From the NCBI RefSeq assembly GCF_001642995.1, contig NZ_LOHS01000061.1, forward strand, positions 62,001 to 126,000: a stretch of DNA of 64,000 bases. The letters run 5' to 3'. The notes under the pieces were generated by a model that searched no databases, had not been told where the DNA came from, and saw nothing but the letters and a program-made list of their open reading frames with translations. The translations under genes were made by a program, and so were the position numbers. Of the stretch, positions 51,723 to 61,700 are shown one piece after another. Within the stretch, counting starts at the first letter, position 1; each line of letters begins with the position of its first letter. The stretch comes from Streptomyces jeddahensis. Its GTDB lineage: Bacteria > Actinomycetota > Actinomycetes > Streptomycetales > Streptomycetaceae.

Positions 51723-53573
51723 ATGGGCCGTGACCTGCAGCTGCGCGTTGCTACTCCGGAGGATCTTGAGTGGATCCACGAACTGCGTCACCGGGTGTAC
51801 GCACAGGAGTTGGGCCAGCATGTGCCGGATCCGGCCGGGCGGCTTCGCGACGGGCTGGACGGCGACAACGTCTATCTGGTCGCGGCGCGAGGCGCGGCCC
51901 GGATCGGCTTTGTCAGCGTGACTCCGCCCTGGTTGGGGCGGTACGCCCTGGACAAGTACCTGACCCGCGACGAGCTGCCGCTGCTGACCGAGAACGATGT
52001 GTTCGAAGTGCGCATCCTCACCGTCGAGCCGCGCTGGCGGGCCACCGCGGCGGCACCGCTGCTGATGTACGCGGCGCTGCGCTGGATCGCCGCCCGGGGC
52101 GGCCGCCGGGTGGTGGCGATGGGGCGCACCGAACTGCTCGACATGTACCTGGCCGTCGGCCTGCGCCCGGTCGGCCGTACCGTCCACAGCGGTGCGTTGA
52201 CGTTCGAGGTGCTGACCGGCAGCGTGACCGAGCTGACGAAGCTCACGATGGACCGTTTCCGCACCACGCTGGAGCGTCTGCGCTCCGCAGTGGACTGGCA
52301 GTTGGACGTGCCGTTCGCACCCCGGCCGGACGGCTGCGAGCACGGCGGCGCCTCGTTCACCGCCATCGGCACGGACTTCCGTAGCCTGCACCGGCGTCAT
52401 CAGGTGGTCGCGGCCGACGTGCTGGACGCCTGGTTCCCGCCGGCCCCCGGGGTGCGGGCGGCGCTCGCGGAAGATCCGGCGTGGGCCGCCCGGACCTCGC
52501 CGCCGACCGGCGCCGAAGGCCTGCTGGCGGAAATCGCCACGGCCCGTGCGCTGCCGGAGGAGACGCTCGCGGTCGGCGCCGGTTCATCCGACTTGATCTT
52601 CAGGGCGTTCGGCCAGTGGCTGACCCCGGAAAGCAGGGTGCTGCTCACAGACCCGGGCTACGGCGAGTACGCCCACGTCACGGAGCGGGTGATCGGATGC
52701 CGGGTGGACCGGTTCCGGTTGCGCCGCGAAGACGGCTGGCGGATTGATCCGGCCCGGCTGTCCGCCGCCGTCAGCTCCGGCCGCTACGACCTCGTGGTCG
52801 TGATCAACCCGAACAACCCGACCGGAGGCCACGTGCCGGCCGCGGAGCTGCGCTCGGTGATCGCAGCCGCACCGGCCCGAACACGCTGGTGGATCGACGA
52901 GGCGTACCTCGGCTATGTCGGCCTGACCGAGTCGCTCGCCGGTCTCGCCGCAACGGATCCGCGGGTCGTGGTCTGCAGCTCACTGTCCAAGATGTATGCG
53001 CTGTCCGGTATGCGGGCCGCGTATCTCGTGGCCGAGCCGGCCACTGCGGCGCAGATACGCCGATGGACACCGCCCTGGCCGGTCAGCCTCCCGGCCCAGC
53101 TGGCCGCGGTGGCAGCCCTGCGCGACCCGGCGTACTACAGCGACTGCTGGCTTCGCACCCACGCGCTGCGCCGGCAACTGGCCGCTGATCTCGCCGCGTT
53201 GGACGAGGCCCTGGCGGTCGAGGAGGCCGTGGCGAACTTCCTCACCGTGACCCTGCCGTCCGGCGGGCCGAGTGCCGCGCAACTGGTGACCGAGTGCCGC
53301 CGCCGCGACGTATACCTGCGCGACCTGTCGCCGTTGTCGCCGGAGTACCAGGGGCGCACCGTGCGCATCGCGGTCAGGGACACCGCCGAGAACGCGCGCA
53401 TTGTGGCCGCGTGTCAGGCCGCTCTGGACGTGCTGCGGCCGGGTTCGGCTTCGCTCGTTCCGAGGCCTGCCGGTGTTCGGATGCCTGTGGGCGTTGCGGT
53501 GCCTGCGGGCGTTCCGGTGCCTGCAGGCGTTCGGATGTCTGCGGGCGTCCCCTCCGCCGGATCCGCTCGATGA
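51723..53573 (+). CDS. GNAT acyltransferase-PLP aminotransferase (class I/II) fusion
   Basis: 616 residues from ATG 51723, behind GAGAGAGG. The first about 170 residues are GNAT-like (RVATPEDLEWIHELRHRVYA, FEVRILTVEPRWRATAAAPL). From about 215 a fold-type I aminotransferase follows: GAGSSDLIFRAFGQWL, TDPGYGEYAHV, VVVINPNNPTGGHVP, DEAYLGYVG and the PLP Lys in VVCSSLSKMYALSGMRAAY, closest to histidinol-phosphate aminotransferases. The last 40 residues are five PAGVxx-like hexapeptide repeats. Its stop overlaps the next start (ATGA), coupling it to a CdsA-like protein. The product is unknown; an acylated amino-lipid is one idea. Confidence 0.8.
   Translation: MGRDLQLRVATPEDLEWIHELRHRVYAQELGQHVPDPAGRLRDGLDGDNVYLVAARGAARIGFVSVTPPWLGRYALDKYLTRDELPLLTENDVFEVRILTVEPRWRATAAAPLLMYAALRWIAARGGRRVVAMGRTELLDMYLAVGLRPVGRTVHSGALTFEVLTGSVTELTKLTMDRFRTTLERLRSAVDWQLDVPFAPRPDGCEHGGASFTAIGTDFRSLHRRHQVVAADVLDAWFPPAPGVRAALAEDPAWAARTSPPTGAEGLLAEIATARALPEETLAVGAGSSDLIFRAFGQWLTPESRVLLTDPGYGEYAHVTERVIGCRVDRFRLRREDGWRIDPARLSAAVSSGRYDLVVVINPNNPTGGHVPAAELRSVIAAAPARTRWWIDEAYLGYVGLTESLAGLAATDPRVVVCSSLSKMYALSGMRAAYLVAEPATAAQIRRWTPPWPVSLPAQLAAVAALRDPAYYSDCWLRTHALRRQLAADLAALDEALAVEEAVANFLTVTLPSGGPSAAQLVTECRRRDVYLRDLSPLSPEYQGRTVRIAVRDTAENARIVAACQAALDVLRPGSASLVPRPAGVRMPVGVAVPAGVPVPAGVRMSAGVPSAGSAR
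53466..53555 (+). repeat. Five 18-bp tandem repeats at the end of the fusion gene
   Basis: Units begin at 53466, 53484, 53502, 53520 and 53538, consensus CCTGCGGGCGTTCCGGTG. They encode PAGVRM, PVGVAV, PAGVPV, PAGVRM and SAGVPS, a probable flexible tail next to the membrane partner. Confidence 0.85.
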
Positions 53574-54373
53574 TCACCGTGGCCTCCCTGGCGCCCTACC
53601 TCGGTGGGGCGCTGGCGCTGGGCGGCATCGCGGTGGCGGCGTCCCGGCGCCGTGAGCTGCTGATCCGGTGGTGCGCCTGGGCGGTCGGAGTGCCACTGGT
53701 CACCGGTGCGTTCTGGTGGGGCCGCCCGGGCACCGCGGCTGTCGCCATCGTGGTCGGGGTGATTGCGGTGATGGAGTTCGGCGGGCTGATGCGGCTGGGC
53801 TGGACAGACCGGGTGGTGCTGGCCGCGGCGGTGGTCAGCGTGGTGCTGGCCGCCTGGCTGGCGCCCGGCCAGGTGCTCCGGGTCGTCGCGATCGGGGCGC
53901 TCGCGGTGGCCGCGGTGCCGCTCCTGGCGGGCGATGCCGACCATGGCCTGCACCGGCTCGGCGCCGGCCTGCTCGGGCTGGCCTGGCTGAGTGTGCTGGC
54001 CGCGCTGGTGCCGCTCGGGGCGAGCGCGCTTGCGCTGTTCGTGGCGGTCTCGGTCGCCGACATCGTGGCGTACTTCGCCGGCCGAGGGCTGGGCGGGCCG
54101 CGGCTGTCGCCACTGTCACCGGCCAAGCGGTGGAGCGGGACGCTGGCCGGGGCCGCGGCCGGCCTCGGCGTGCTCGTCGTCCTGTCCGCGCTGAGCTGGC
54201 CGATGGCGGTTGCGGTGGCGGTCGGCGGCCCGGCCGGCGACCTTCTCGAATCCATGATCAAAAGAGGTGCACAGGCAAAGGACGCCGGCCGCTGGCTACC
54301 CGGCTCCGGCGGCCTGCTGGACAGGATCGACTCGCTGCTCATCGCGCTGGCCGTCCTGCTTGTCCTGAGCTGA
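53570..54373 (+). CDS. Phosphatidate cytidylyltransferase (CdsA)-like membrane protein
   Basis: 267 residues from ATG 53570, overlapping the previous stop by four bases. About eight membrane helices precede the CDP-diglyceride synthase signature at the C-terminus: GDLLESMIKRGAQAKDAGRW, then LPGSGGLLDRIDSLL (about 232-260). The signature normally reads PGHGGxxDRxDS; here the His is Ser. The enzyme would activate phosphatidic acid or another lipid phosphate with CTP. As a second CdsA tied to an aminotransferase fusion, it probably serves a special lipid rather than bulk phospholipid. Confidence 0.85.
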   Translation: MITVASLAPYLGGALALGGIAVAASRRRELLIRWCAWAVGVPLVTGAFWWGRPGTAAVAIVVGVIAVMEFGGLMRLGWTDRVVLAAAVVSVVLAAWLAPGQVLRVVAIGALAVAAVPLLAGDADHGLHRLGAGLLGLAWLSVLAALVPLGASALALFVAVSVADIVAYFAGRGLGGPRLSPLSPAKRWSGTLAGAAAGLGVLVVLSALSWPMAVAVAVGGPAGDLLESMIKRGAQAKDAGRWLPGSGGLLDRIDSLLIALAVLLVLS

Positions 54374-54376
54374 CCC

Positions 54377-54419
54377 CCGTCCTTCCTGGCCGGGCAGCGG
54401 GCACAGTGACGAAGGACGG
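54377..54419 (+). terminator. Inverted repeat after the cdsA-like gene
   Basis: CCGTCCTTC (54377-54385) and GAAGGACGG (54411-54419), 9-bp arms with a 25-nt loop, directly after the stop codon. It reaches to the region just upstream of the LuxR-type gene. Confidence 0.5.
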
Positions 54420-54425
54420 ACGGCG

Positions 54426-54854
54426 ATGGGCGTCCTCTCGGCACTGTGCCGCCCGCCTCAGGCAGACCCGGACTTGCGCTCGTATGGGCTGCGGTCAGCC
54501 GGGCCGGTCAGCCGCCGGTCGTCCGGCCTGCCGGAAGACTTCCTCCACGCCGTACGCGTCGCCGCGCTGCTCGCGCCGTCGATCACCCGCAAGCTGATCG
54601 ACAGGTACGTCACCCAGCCGCTCCGCACAGGCGCCGAGACGGGGCTGGAAGAGCTGACCAACCGCGAACGCGAGGCCGTCGGCCTGGTCGCGCAGGGCCT
54701 GTCCAACGACGAGATCGCCGATCGCATGGTGATCAGCCCGATGACCGCGAAGACCCACATCAACCGGGCCATGGCCAAGCTCCACGCCCGTGATCGCGCC
54801 CAACTCGTGGGCTTCGCCTACGAATCCGGCCTGGTAGCCCCACGCAATTCCTGA
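54426..54854 (+). CDS. LuxR-type DNA-binding protein, truncated NarL-like response regulator
   Basis: 142 residues. From about 37 on it reads like the linker and output domain of NarL-type regulators: GLPEDFLHAVRVAALLAPSI, then LTNREREAVGLVAQGLSNDE and IADRMVISPMTAKTHINRAM. The receiver domain that should precede the linker is missing and is replaced by about 36 unrelated residues. No partner kinase is near. It may be a decayed regulator or a receiver-less LuxR protein that still binds DNA; translation from ATG 54426 has AAGGACGG nearby. Confidence 0.65.
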   Translation: MGVLSALCRPPQADPDLRSYGLRSAGPVSRRSSGLPEDFLHAVRVAALLAPSITRKLIDRYVTQPLRTGAETGLEELTNREREAVGLVAQGLSNDEIADRMVISPMTAKTHINRAMAKLHARDRAQLVGFAYESGLVAPRNS

Positions 54855-54910
54855 CCTCCACGGTCCGGGGCAGGCGGGCGCCCGCCGCGGTGCTAGACCC
54901 GCGGCCCGAA

Positions 54911-54944
54911 GCCGCTCGGCGACCAGTGCCGCTCGGCGACCAGT
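54911..54944. repeat. 17-bp direct tandem duplication
   Basis: GCCGCTCGGCGACCAGT occurs twice without a gap (54911-54927 and 54928-54944) in the spacer after the LuxR-type gene. No function is apparent. Confidence 0.9.
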
Positions 54945-55020
54945 GCCGAGGTGCGCCGGTCATCCCCGGCCAGCTCAGGATGCCGGTGGATGTCGCGGGC
55001 ATGCCGGGCCCTCAGGCAGG

Positions 55021-55626
55021 TCACTGGCTCGTGACGTAGGGGCGGTCGCGGCGGGCGTCATGGAGGACCGAGCCCCACCAGAGCAGCTGGTCGAGCATGA
55101 CCTTGGCGGCGCCTTCCGGTCCCTCCGGGTCGAGGAGTGTGCCGTCGGGGGAGAAGAGCAGGTAGTAGCGGGGGAAGGAGACGTAGTCGCGGACGGTGTG
55201 GGCCTGCAACTCGTTGAAGACCTGCCGTAGGTTCTCGATCGCCAGCAGGCCGCCGCTGGCGCCGCTGTAGCCGACGAAGCCGATCGGCTTGGCCCGCCAC
55301 TCGGTGTAGTGCCAGTCGATGGCGGCCTTGAGGGAGGCCGGGAAGCTGCGGTTGTAGTCGGGTGTCACCACGACGACTGCATCGGCGGCCTTGAGCCGCC
55401 GGGTCAGGTCGGCCATTCCGGAGGGACGGAGTGGGTCGGGCTGCATCGCCGGGGGTACGGACGGCAGTTCGAGCGGGATGTCCGTGTCTGCCAGATCGAT
55501 CAGGTCGACCGCGAACTCGCCGTGCTGCTCGGCCTGTTCGACGAACCAGTTCGCTACCACCGGGCCGAAGCGGCCCTCCCGGACGCTGCCGACGATCACT
55601 GCAAGGTTCAGCCGCTCACTGGGCAT
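55021..55626 (-). CDS. NADPH-dependent FMN reductase (flavodoxin-like)
   Basis: 201 residues from ATG 55626, behind GAGGAG. FMN phosphate loop AVIVGSVREGRFGPVVANWF (about 9-28) and VVVTPDYNRSFPASLKAAID with GFVGYSGASGGLLAIENLRQ, the second FMN loop, identify the family (azoreductase/quinone-reductase-like). It would reduce flavin, quinones or azo compounds with NADPH in the cytoplasm. The divergent XRE-type regulator 155 bp away is the probable controller. Confidence 0.92.
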   Translation of the reverse strand: MPSERLNLAVIVGSVREGRFGPVVANWFVEQAEQHGEFAVDLIDLADTDIPLELPSVPPAMQPDPLRPSGMADLTRRLKAADAVVVVTPDYNRSFPASLKAAIDWHYTEWRAKPIGFVGYSGASGGLLAIENLRQVFNELQAHTVRDYVSFPRYYLLFSPDGTLLDPEGPEGAAKVMLDQLLWWGSVLHDARRDRPYVTSQ

Positions 55627-55781
55627 GGAAGTGCTCCTCGTACGGAGTGGTTGGTGGGCCGGCCCCAGGTGGGGCCCGCGAACACCACACTGCCGGGTGG
55701 GCGGAGGACGAAGAAGGCCGGGCGGAGAGTGGTAGTGCCAGGGCCACGATCCGGTCCGGCAGGCGGTGTTACGTTCGACGA

Positions 55782-56630
55782 GTGAGCGAGAACGAGTTGG
55801 GCCTCTTCCTGCGCCTGTGCCGTGAGGCCGTCACGCCGGCCGAGGTCGGACTGCCCGCCGGGCCGCGCCGCCGTACTCCCGGACTACGCCGCGCGGAGCT
55901 GGCGACACTTGCCGGCGTCAGTGTCGAGTACGTCACCAGGCTGGAGCAGGGGCGGGATCGGCGGCCGTCACCGCAGGTGCTGTCAGCGCTGGCGGACGCG
56001 CTGCGGCTCACCGTCGGCGAGCGGGTCCACCTGCACCGGCTCGCCAAGGGCGCCGACGCGGGCTTCAGTTGCATGGGCGGGGCCGGGCCGAACAGGGTGG
56101 TGAGGCCCACCGTGCGGGCGCTTCTCGACCGGCTGGAACCGGCACCGGCCGTGGTGGTGAACCGGCTGAGCGAGATCCTGGCCTCAACGGACGGGTACCG
56201 GCGGCTGGCCGAGCCGATCGGACTGCTGGACGACAGCAGGCCGAATATCGTGCGGTTCGTTTTCACCGATCCGCGGGCGCGCACCGCCTACCCGGACTGG
56301 GACCGAGTCGCCGACGAACAGGTCGCGGCCCTCAAGCAGGGGCCGGGGCGAGCCGATGCCCATGTCGGCGCCCTGATGGACGAGTTGACCGTGTTGTGCG
56401 GGGCGGAGTTCGCCGGGCGGCTGGAGACTCTGCCGGGGCTGCCGAGAGCGAGCGGGGTCATGCGGATGGTCCATCCGGAGGTGAAGGAGTTGCGGCTGGC
56501 GTACGAAATGCTCGAACTGCCCGCCGACGACGACCAGCGGCTCATCGTCCACCTGCCGGCCGACGACGCGACCGCCGCCGCGCTCGACCGCCTCACCGGC
56601 CGCCACCCGGGCGCCCTACGGGCAGTCTGA
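55782..56630 (+). CDS. XRE-family regulator with MmyB-like ligand domain
   Basis: 282 residues from GTG 55782. The N-terminal HTH_3-type domain (RRTPGLRRAELATLAGVSVE, then YVTRLEQGRDRRPSPQVLSA) is followed by an MmyB-type domain (about 100-280; PAVVVNRLSEILASTDGYRR, WDRVADEQVAALK, RLAYEMLELPADDDQRLIVH) that binds fatty-acid-like ligands in family members. It is divergent from an FMN reductase gene, an arrangement widespread in streptomycetes. Confidence 0.92.
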   Translation: MSENELGLFLRLCREAVTPAEVGLPAGPRRRTPGLRRAELATLAGVSVEYVTRLEQGRDRRPSPQVLSALADALRLTVGERVHLHRLAKGADAGFSCMGGAGPNRVVRPTVRALLDRLEPAPAVVVNRLSEILASTDGYRRLAEPIGLLDDSRPNIVRFVFTDPRARTAYPDWDRVADEQVAALKQGPGRADAHVGALMDELTVLCGAEFAGRLETLPGLPRASGVMRMVHPEVKELRLAYEMLELPADDDQRLIVHLPADDATAAALDRLTGRHPGALRAV

Positions 56631-56785
56631 ACGGCCAGCCAACTCCGTGGCTGGAGCCGCACAGCCGCACCGAACTGCGGCGTGTTCGACGGGGCGTCGG
56701 CGAGCGCGTCCCGGCCTCTGCCACGGAAGGCCTCCTGGCCTCCCTGCCGCGGAAGGGCGTCCCGGCCCCCCTGCCGCGGACGGGC

Positions 56786-58609
56786 TCATACCCTCGGGGT
56801 CGCCCCCAGTATGTCCGTCCCCGTGATCGGTAGCGCCTCGAGCACCAGGATGGCTATGTCGTCTTTGATCGGCTCCGGGCTGAAGTCGTGAGTCGCCCGC
56901 CTGACGCGTTCGGCGACGGCCTGGGCTCCGAGACCGCCGCAGCCCCGCAGGATGTCGGCCAGGCCGTCGCCGTCGTCCAGCTGCCGCTTGCCACGGCGCC
57001 TTTCGGTCACGCCGTCGGTGACGCAGAGCAGCGTCTCACCGGGTGCGAGGACGAAGGTGTCCGCGTGGAACTCGTAGTCCTGATCTATACCGAGCAGGAT
57101 CTGGGGGGAGGCCGCGGGAACCACGGAACCGTCCGCGGTCAGACGAAGGGGTGGCGGGTGTCCCGCGCTGGCCACCCTGCAGCGTGCGCCGCCTGCGGCA
57201 GATTCGGGTTCCAGCTCTCCGTACAGCAGGCTCAGGAAACGCGGCAGAGGCTGCTCGCCGCCGCCCGCCCGCGCCTCGATGTCCTCCTCCACCAGCGCCT
57301 CGTTGAGCCTGGTGAGCACCGACTCCACACCGTGGCCCTCACGGGCCAGCAGCCGGACCAGATGGCGGGCCAGCCCGGTGATCGACATCGCCTCCGGGTC
57401 ACTGCCGCACACGTCGCCCAGCAGGAAGCACCAGCGCGTCTGGCCCATCGGGAACAGATCGTAGAAGTCGCCTCCGACGGTCAGGCCCTCGCCGTGCGGC
57501 TCGTAGACGATGGCACTGTCGACGCCGGGTATCCGCGCCAGGGACGGGGGCAACTGCCGGCGCTGGAGCGCCAGGCTGATGGTCGCCTGCCGGGTGTACT
57601 GCCGTGCGGTGGCCACGGCCTGGGCCACTCGCCGCGCCAGGTCCTCCAGGAGCCGCACCACACCCTCGGTCGGCTGCGCCACATCCGTACGGCCGAGCAG
57701 CAGCACTCCGTGATCGCGGCCATGGGCGACGAGGGGGAAGGCCAGCGCGGAACCGGCGGCCGTGTGGTCGTCCGCGAAGTCCGGCCAGGGCCAGGGGACG
57801 GCGGATCGGTCGAGTCCGGTCGGCGGAGACTGGCTCGTGAGTGCGGTGCGGAGCGCGGCGATCCGGCGCTCGTCGTTGTGCCAGACGTGGGACAGCCGCG
57901 GTCTTCCGCTCTCGGAACGCAGCCACACGGCACACCAGTCGGCGAGCCGGGGCACCAACAGCTGACCCGCGAGGGCGGCGACCATGTGCTCGTCGAGCTG
58001 TCCGGCGAAGAGTTCGCTGGATTCTGCGAGGAACGATGAGCCGCTGCGGTCGACCCACTCGGCAGTCCGGTAGCGGCCCTCTGCCGGCGGGGCCGGGCCG
58101 ATGACCTCGGCGAAGCGCGGCTCACCGCCCAGTGTGCTGGAAGGGCTCGCGTCTGACTCGGACCTGTACGGGATGGCGTTCAACCGGAGCCAGACGATCT
58201 TTCGGGTGCGCTGATACGTCACGCCCCAGGATTCGGCGAGCGCTCCGAGCAGCTGGAGCCCGCGGCCGCGGCGCGGAGTGTCCGGGCCGCTGTACACGGC
58301 GCTGGCCGGATGGCGGTCTGCCACCTCGATGATGACGCCTGGATCGTCGGCCACTGGACGGCAGCTGACCTCGACGGGTGTGCCGGCGTGCAGGACGGCG
58401 TTGGTGACCAGCTCGCTGACCAGGAGCACGGCATCGTCGACCAGCCGGTCGCGAGCCGTGACGGGCCCGAGGACCGCCGTCGCGCGCGGTGTGGAAAGGG
58501 CTGTGCGGATGAACGCACGGGATGCGGCCGGAGCGTGCAGGCTTCCGGGCAGGGTGATCACCGAGGCGGACTCTTCCCGCGCATCCCGGACCGGCGGTAC
58601 CCCTCCCAC
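56786..58609 (-). CDS. SpoIIE/PP2C phosphatase with N-terminal HATPase and GAF-like domains
   Basis: 607 residues from GTG 58609, with GAGGAA upstream. Domains in order: RsbW-like HATPase (about 25-145; LLVSELVTNAVLHAGTPVEV and GRGLQLLGALAESWGV), GAF-like sensor (about 195-345), and a PP2C-type SpoIIE phosphatase (about 365-600; GGDFYDLFPMGQTRWCFLLG with metal-binding Asp residues, CVTDGVTE). It would combine anti-sigma kinase-like and phosphatase modules for partner switching. It is divergent from the HAMP-array kinase across 132 bp; both may serve one stress pathway. Confidence 0.9.
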   Translation of the reverse strand: MGGVPPVRDAREESASVITLPGSLHAPAASRAFIRTALSTPRATAVLGPVTARDRLVDDAVLLVSELVTNAVLHAGTPVEVSCRPVADDPGVIIEVADRHPASAVYSGPDTPRRGRGLQLLGALAESWGVTYQRTRKIVWLRLNAIPYRSESDASPSSTLGGEPRFAEVIGPAPPAEGRYRTAEWVDRSGSSFLAESSELFAGQLDEHMVAALAGQLLVPRLADWCAVWLRSESGRPRLSHVWHNDERRIAALRTALTSQSPPTGLDRSAVPWPWPDFADDHTAAGSALAFPLVAHGRDHGVLLLGRTDVAQPTEGVVRLLEDLARRVAQAVATARQYTRQATISLALQRRQLPPSLARIPGVDSAIVYEPHGEGLTVGGDFYDLFPMGQTRWCFLLGDVCGSDPEAMSITGLARHLVRLLAREGHGVESVLTRLNEALVEEDIEARAGGGEQPLPRFLSLLYGELEPESAAGGARCRVASAGHPPPLRLTADGSVVPAASPQILLGIDQDYEFHADTFVLAPGETLLCVTDGVTERRRGKRQLDDGDGLADILRGCGGLGAQAVAERVRRATHDFSPEPIKDDIAILVLEALPITGTDILGATPRV

Positions 58610-58741
58610 GGGAGATTCCTCATTCCTTAGGGCGATCAGTGGTCGATCGGTGATTTTTAGACATTTACTGCTAATAGGTGGCGTAGGTCACATAGTATGG
58701 CACCCGCTACCAGCGTCATTGATCACATGAGAAGCGAGTTC

Positions 58742-61700
58742 ATGGCGATTACTCCGGCTTCATCGGCCTCCTCCCCTGTCGAGCAGCGAGGGACAGCGCT
58801 CGGCTCCCATGAATCCCGGCGACCCGCCGAATCCGCTCCCCAGCCGGTGTTGTCGGCTGGGGAGGAGAAGGTCAGCGCCGTCGGCTTGCGCTCCTTGCTC
58901 GCGGCGATGCATGCACTGTGCGATGGCGATTTCACGGTGCGTGCGGATATCGCGAGCGAGGGTCTGGTCGGCGAGATGGCCGGGGTCTTCAACCAGCTCG
59001 TGACCCGCAACGCCCACCTGGCGACGGAACTGCAGCGAGTGCGCCGCGAGGTGCTGCGGGAAGGCAGGCTGGACGAGCGGCTCGGCGCGAGCCCGGGCCA
59101 GGGGGCGTGGACGACCAGCGTGGACGCGGCGAACCAGCTGATGGACGCGCTGACCGGCCCGGTCTCCAACGCCACACGTGTGCTGGACGCGATCGCGGCA
59201 GGCGATCTGACCCAGCGCGTCGACCTGCATGACGGCAGCCGTGAGCTGCGCGGAGATCTGCGTCGGCTGGGAAACGGTGTGAACCGCACCGTGGACCAGC
59301 TGTCGCTGTTCACCGGTGAGCTGACCAGGATCGCCCGCGAGGTCGGCACCGAGGGCCGGCTCGGCGGGCGCGCGAAAATACAGGGGCTGTCCGGGAACTG
59401 GCGCGATGTGACCGAGGCCGTCAACACCATGGCGTCACGGCTGACGGCCCAGGTGCGGGACATCGCCGTGGTGACCACCGCGGTCGCGCGAGGTGATCTC
59501 ACCCGGCAGGTGACGGTCGAGGCCACCGGCGAGCTGCTGGAACTGAAGCTGACCGTGAACACGATGGTCGACCAGCTGTCCGCCTTCGCCGACGAGGTCA
59601 CACGGGTGGCCCGCGAGGTCGGCACCGAGGGCGAGCTGGGCGGCCGGGCGCAGGTCCGCGGCGTCTCGGGCGTGTGGAAGGACCTGACGGACAACGTCAA
59701 CTTCATGGCGTCGAACCTGACCTCTCAGGTCCGCAACATCGCCCAGGTCACCACGGCGGTGGCCAACGGCGACCTCTCGCAGAAGATCACGGTGGACGCC
59801 CGCGGCGAGATCCTGCAGCTGAAGAGCACGGTCAACACGATGGTCGACCAGCTGTCCGCGTTCGCCGACGAGGTCACACGGGTGGCCCGCGAGGTCGGCA
59901 CCGACGGGAACCTGGGCGGCCGGGCGCAGGTCCGCGGCGTCTCGGGCGTGTGGAAGGACCTGACGGAGAACGTCAACTTCATGGCGGACAACCTGACCTC
60001 TCAGGTCCGCAACATCGCTCAGGTGGCCACTGCCGTCGCCAAGGGCGACCTGTCCAAGAAGATCGACGTGGAGGCCAAGGGCGAGATCCAGGAGCTGAAG
60101 ACCACCATCAACACGATGGTGGACCGGCTCTCGGAGTTCGCCGACGAGGTGACCCGCGTCGCCCGCGAGGTCGGCACCGACGGGAACCTGGGCGGCCAGG
60201 CGCAGGTCCGCGGCGTCTCGGGCGTGTGGAAGGACCTGACGGAGAACGTCAACTTCATGGCGGACAACCTGACCTCTCAGGTCCGCAACATCGCTCAGGT
60301 GGCCACTGCCGTCGCCAAGGGCGACCTGTCCAAGAAGATCGACGTGGAGGCCAAGGGCGAGATCCAGGAGCTGAAGACCACCATCAACACGATGGTGGAC
60401 CGGCTCTCGGAGTTCGCCGACGAGGTGACCCGCGTCGCCCGCGAGGTCGGCACCGACGGGAACCTGGGCGGCCAGGCGCAGGTCCGCGGCGTCTCGGGCG
60501 TGTGGAAGGACCTGACGGAGAACGTCAACTTCATGGCCCTGAACCTGACCTCTCAGGTCCGCAACATCGCCCAGGTCACCACGGCGGTGGCCAACGGCGA
60601 CCTGTCCAAGAAGATCACCGTCGACGCCCGCGGTGAGATCCTGCAGCTCAAGGACACCGTCAACACGATGGTCGACCAGCTGCGCGCGTTCGCCGACGAG
60701 GTCACGCGCGTGGCGCGCGACGTCGGCACCGAGGGGCAGCTGGGCGGCCGGGCTCAGGTGCCGGGCGTCTCGGGCGTCTGGAAGGACCTGACGGACAACG
60801 TCAACTTCATGGCGGACAACCTGACCTCTCAGGTGCGCAACATCGCCCAGGTCGCCACCGCCGTCGCCCAGGGGGATCTGTCCAAGAAGATCGATGTGGA
60901 CGCGCGTGGCGAGATCCTGGAGCTGAAGACCACCATCAACACGATGGTGGACACGCTGTCCTCGTTCTCCGCCGAGGTGACCCGCGTCGCCCGCGAGGTC
61001 GGCAGCGAGGGCCGCCTCGGCGGTCAGGCCCGGGTCGAGGGCGTGTACGGCACATGGAAGCGGCTGACCACCAGCGTCAACGAGCTCGCCCTGAACCTGA
61101 CCACCCAGGTGCGGGCCATCGCCGAGGTGGCATCCGCCGTCGCCCAGGGCGACCTGTCCGGCTCGATCTCCGTCGAGGCGCAGGGCGAGGTCGCCGAGCT
61201 GAAGAACAACGTCAACCTCATGGTGGCGAACCTGCGGGAGACCACGCGCGCAAAGGACTGGCTGGAGTCCAACCTGGCCCGCATCGCCTCCCTCATGCAG
61301 GGGCACCGTGACCTGGTCGAGGTCGCCGATCTGATCCTTCGCGAGCTCACTCCGCTGGTCAACGCCCAGTTCGGGGCCTTCTTCCTCGCCGCACCCGGGG
61401 CGAGGCCCGGCGAGGGCCTCGAGCTCATCGCCGGATACGGCACGGACCAGGACACCGCGCCGCTGCCGCATGCGGGAACCTGCGGCCGTGGCCTGGTCGC
61501 CCAGGCAGCCCTGGAGAAGAAGCGCGTCCTCATCAACGACGTCCCGCAGGACTACATCACCATCAACTCAGGCCTGGGCGCAGCTCCTCCGGCCAGCGTC
61601 GTCATCCTGCCGATCCTCTACGAGGACATGGTGCTCGGCGTGATCGAACTGGCCTCCTTCAGCCGGTTCAGCGAGGTGCACCTGGCCTTCATCGACCAGT

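Noticed and set aside
59435..61471. 678-codon open frame on the minus strand within the HAMP array
   Set aside because: Its repeats are only the reverse reading of the HAMP units; the plus frame is clearly the gene.
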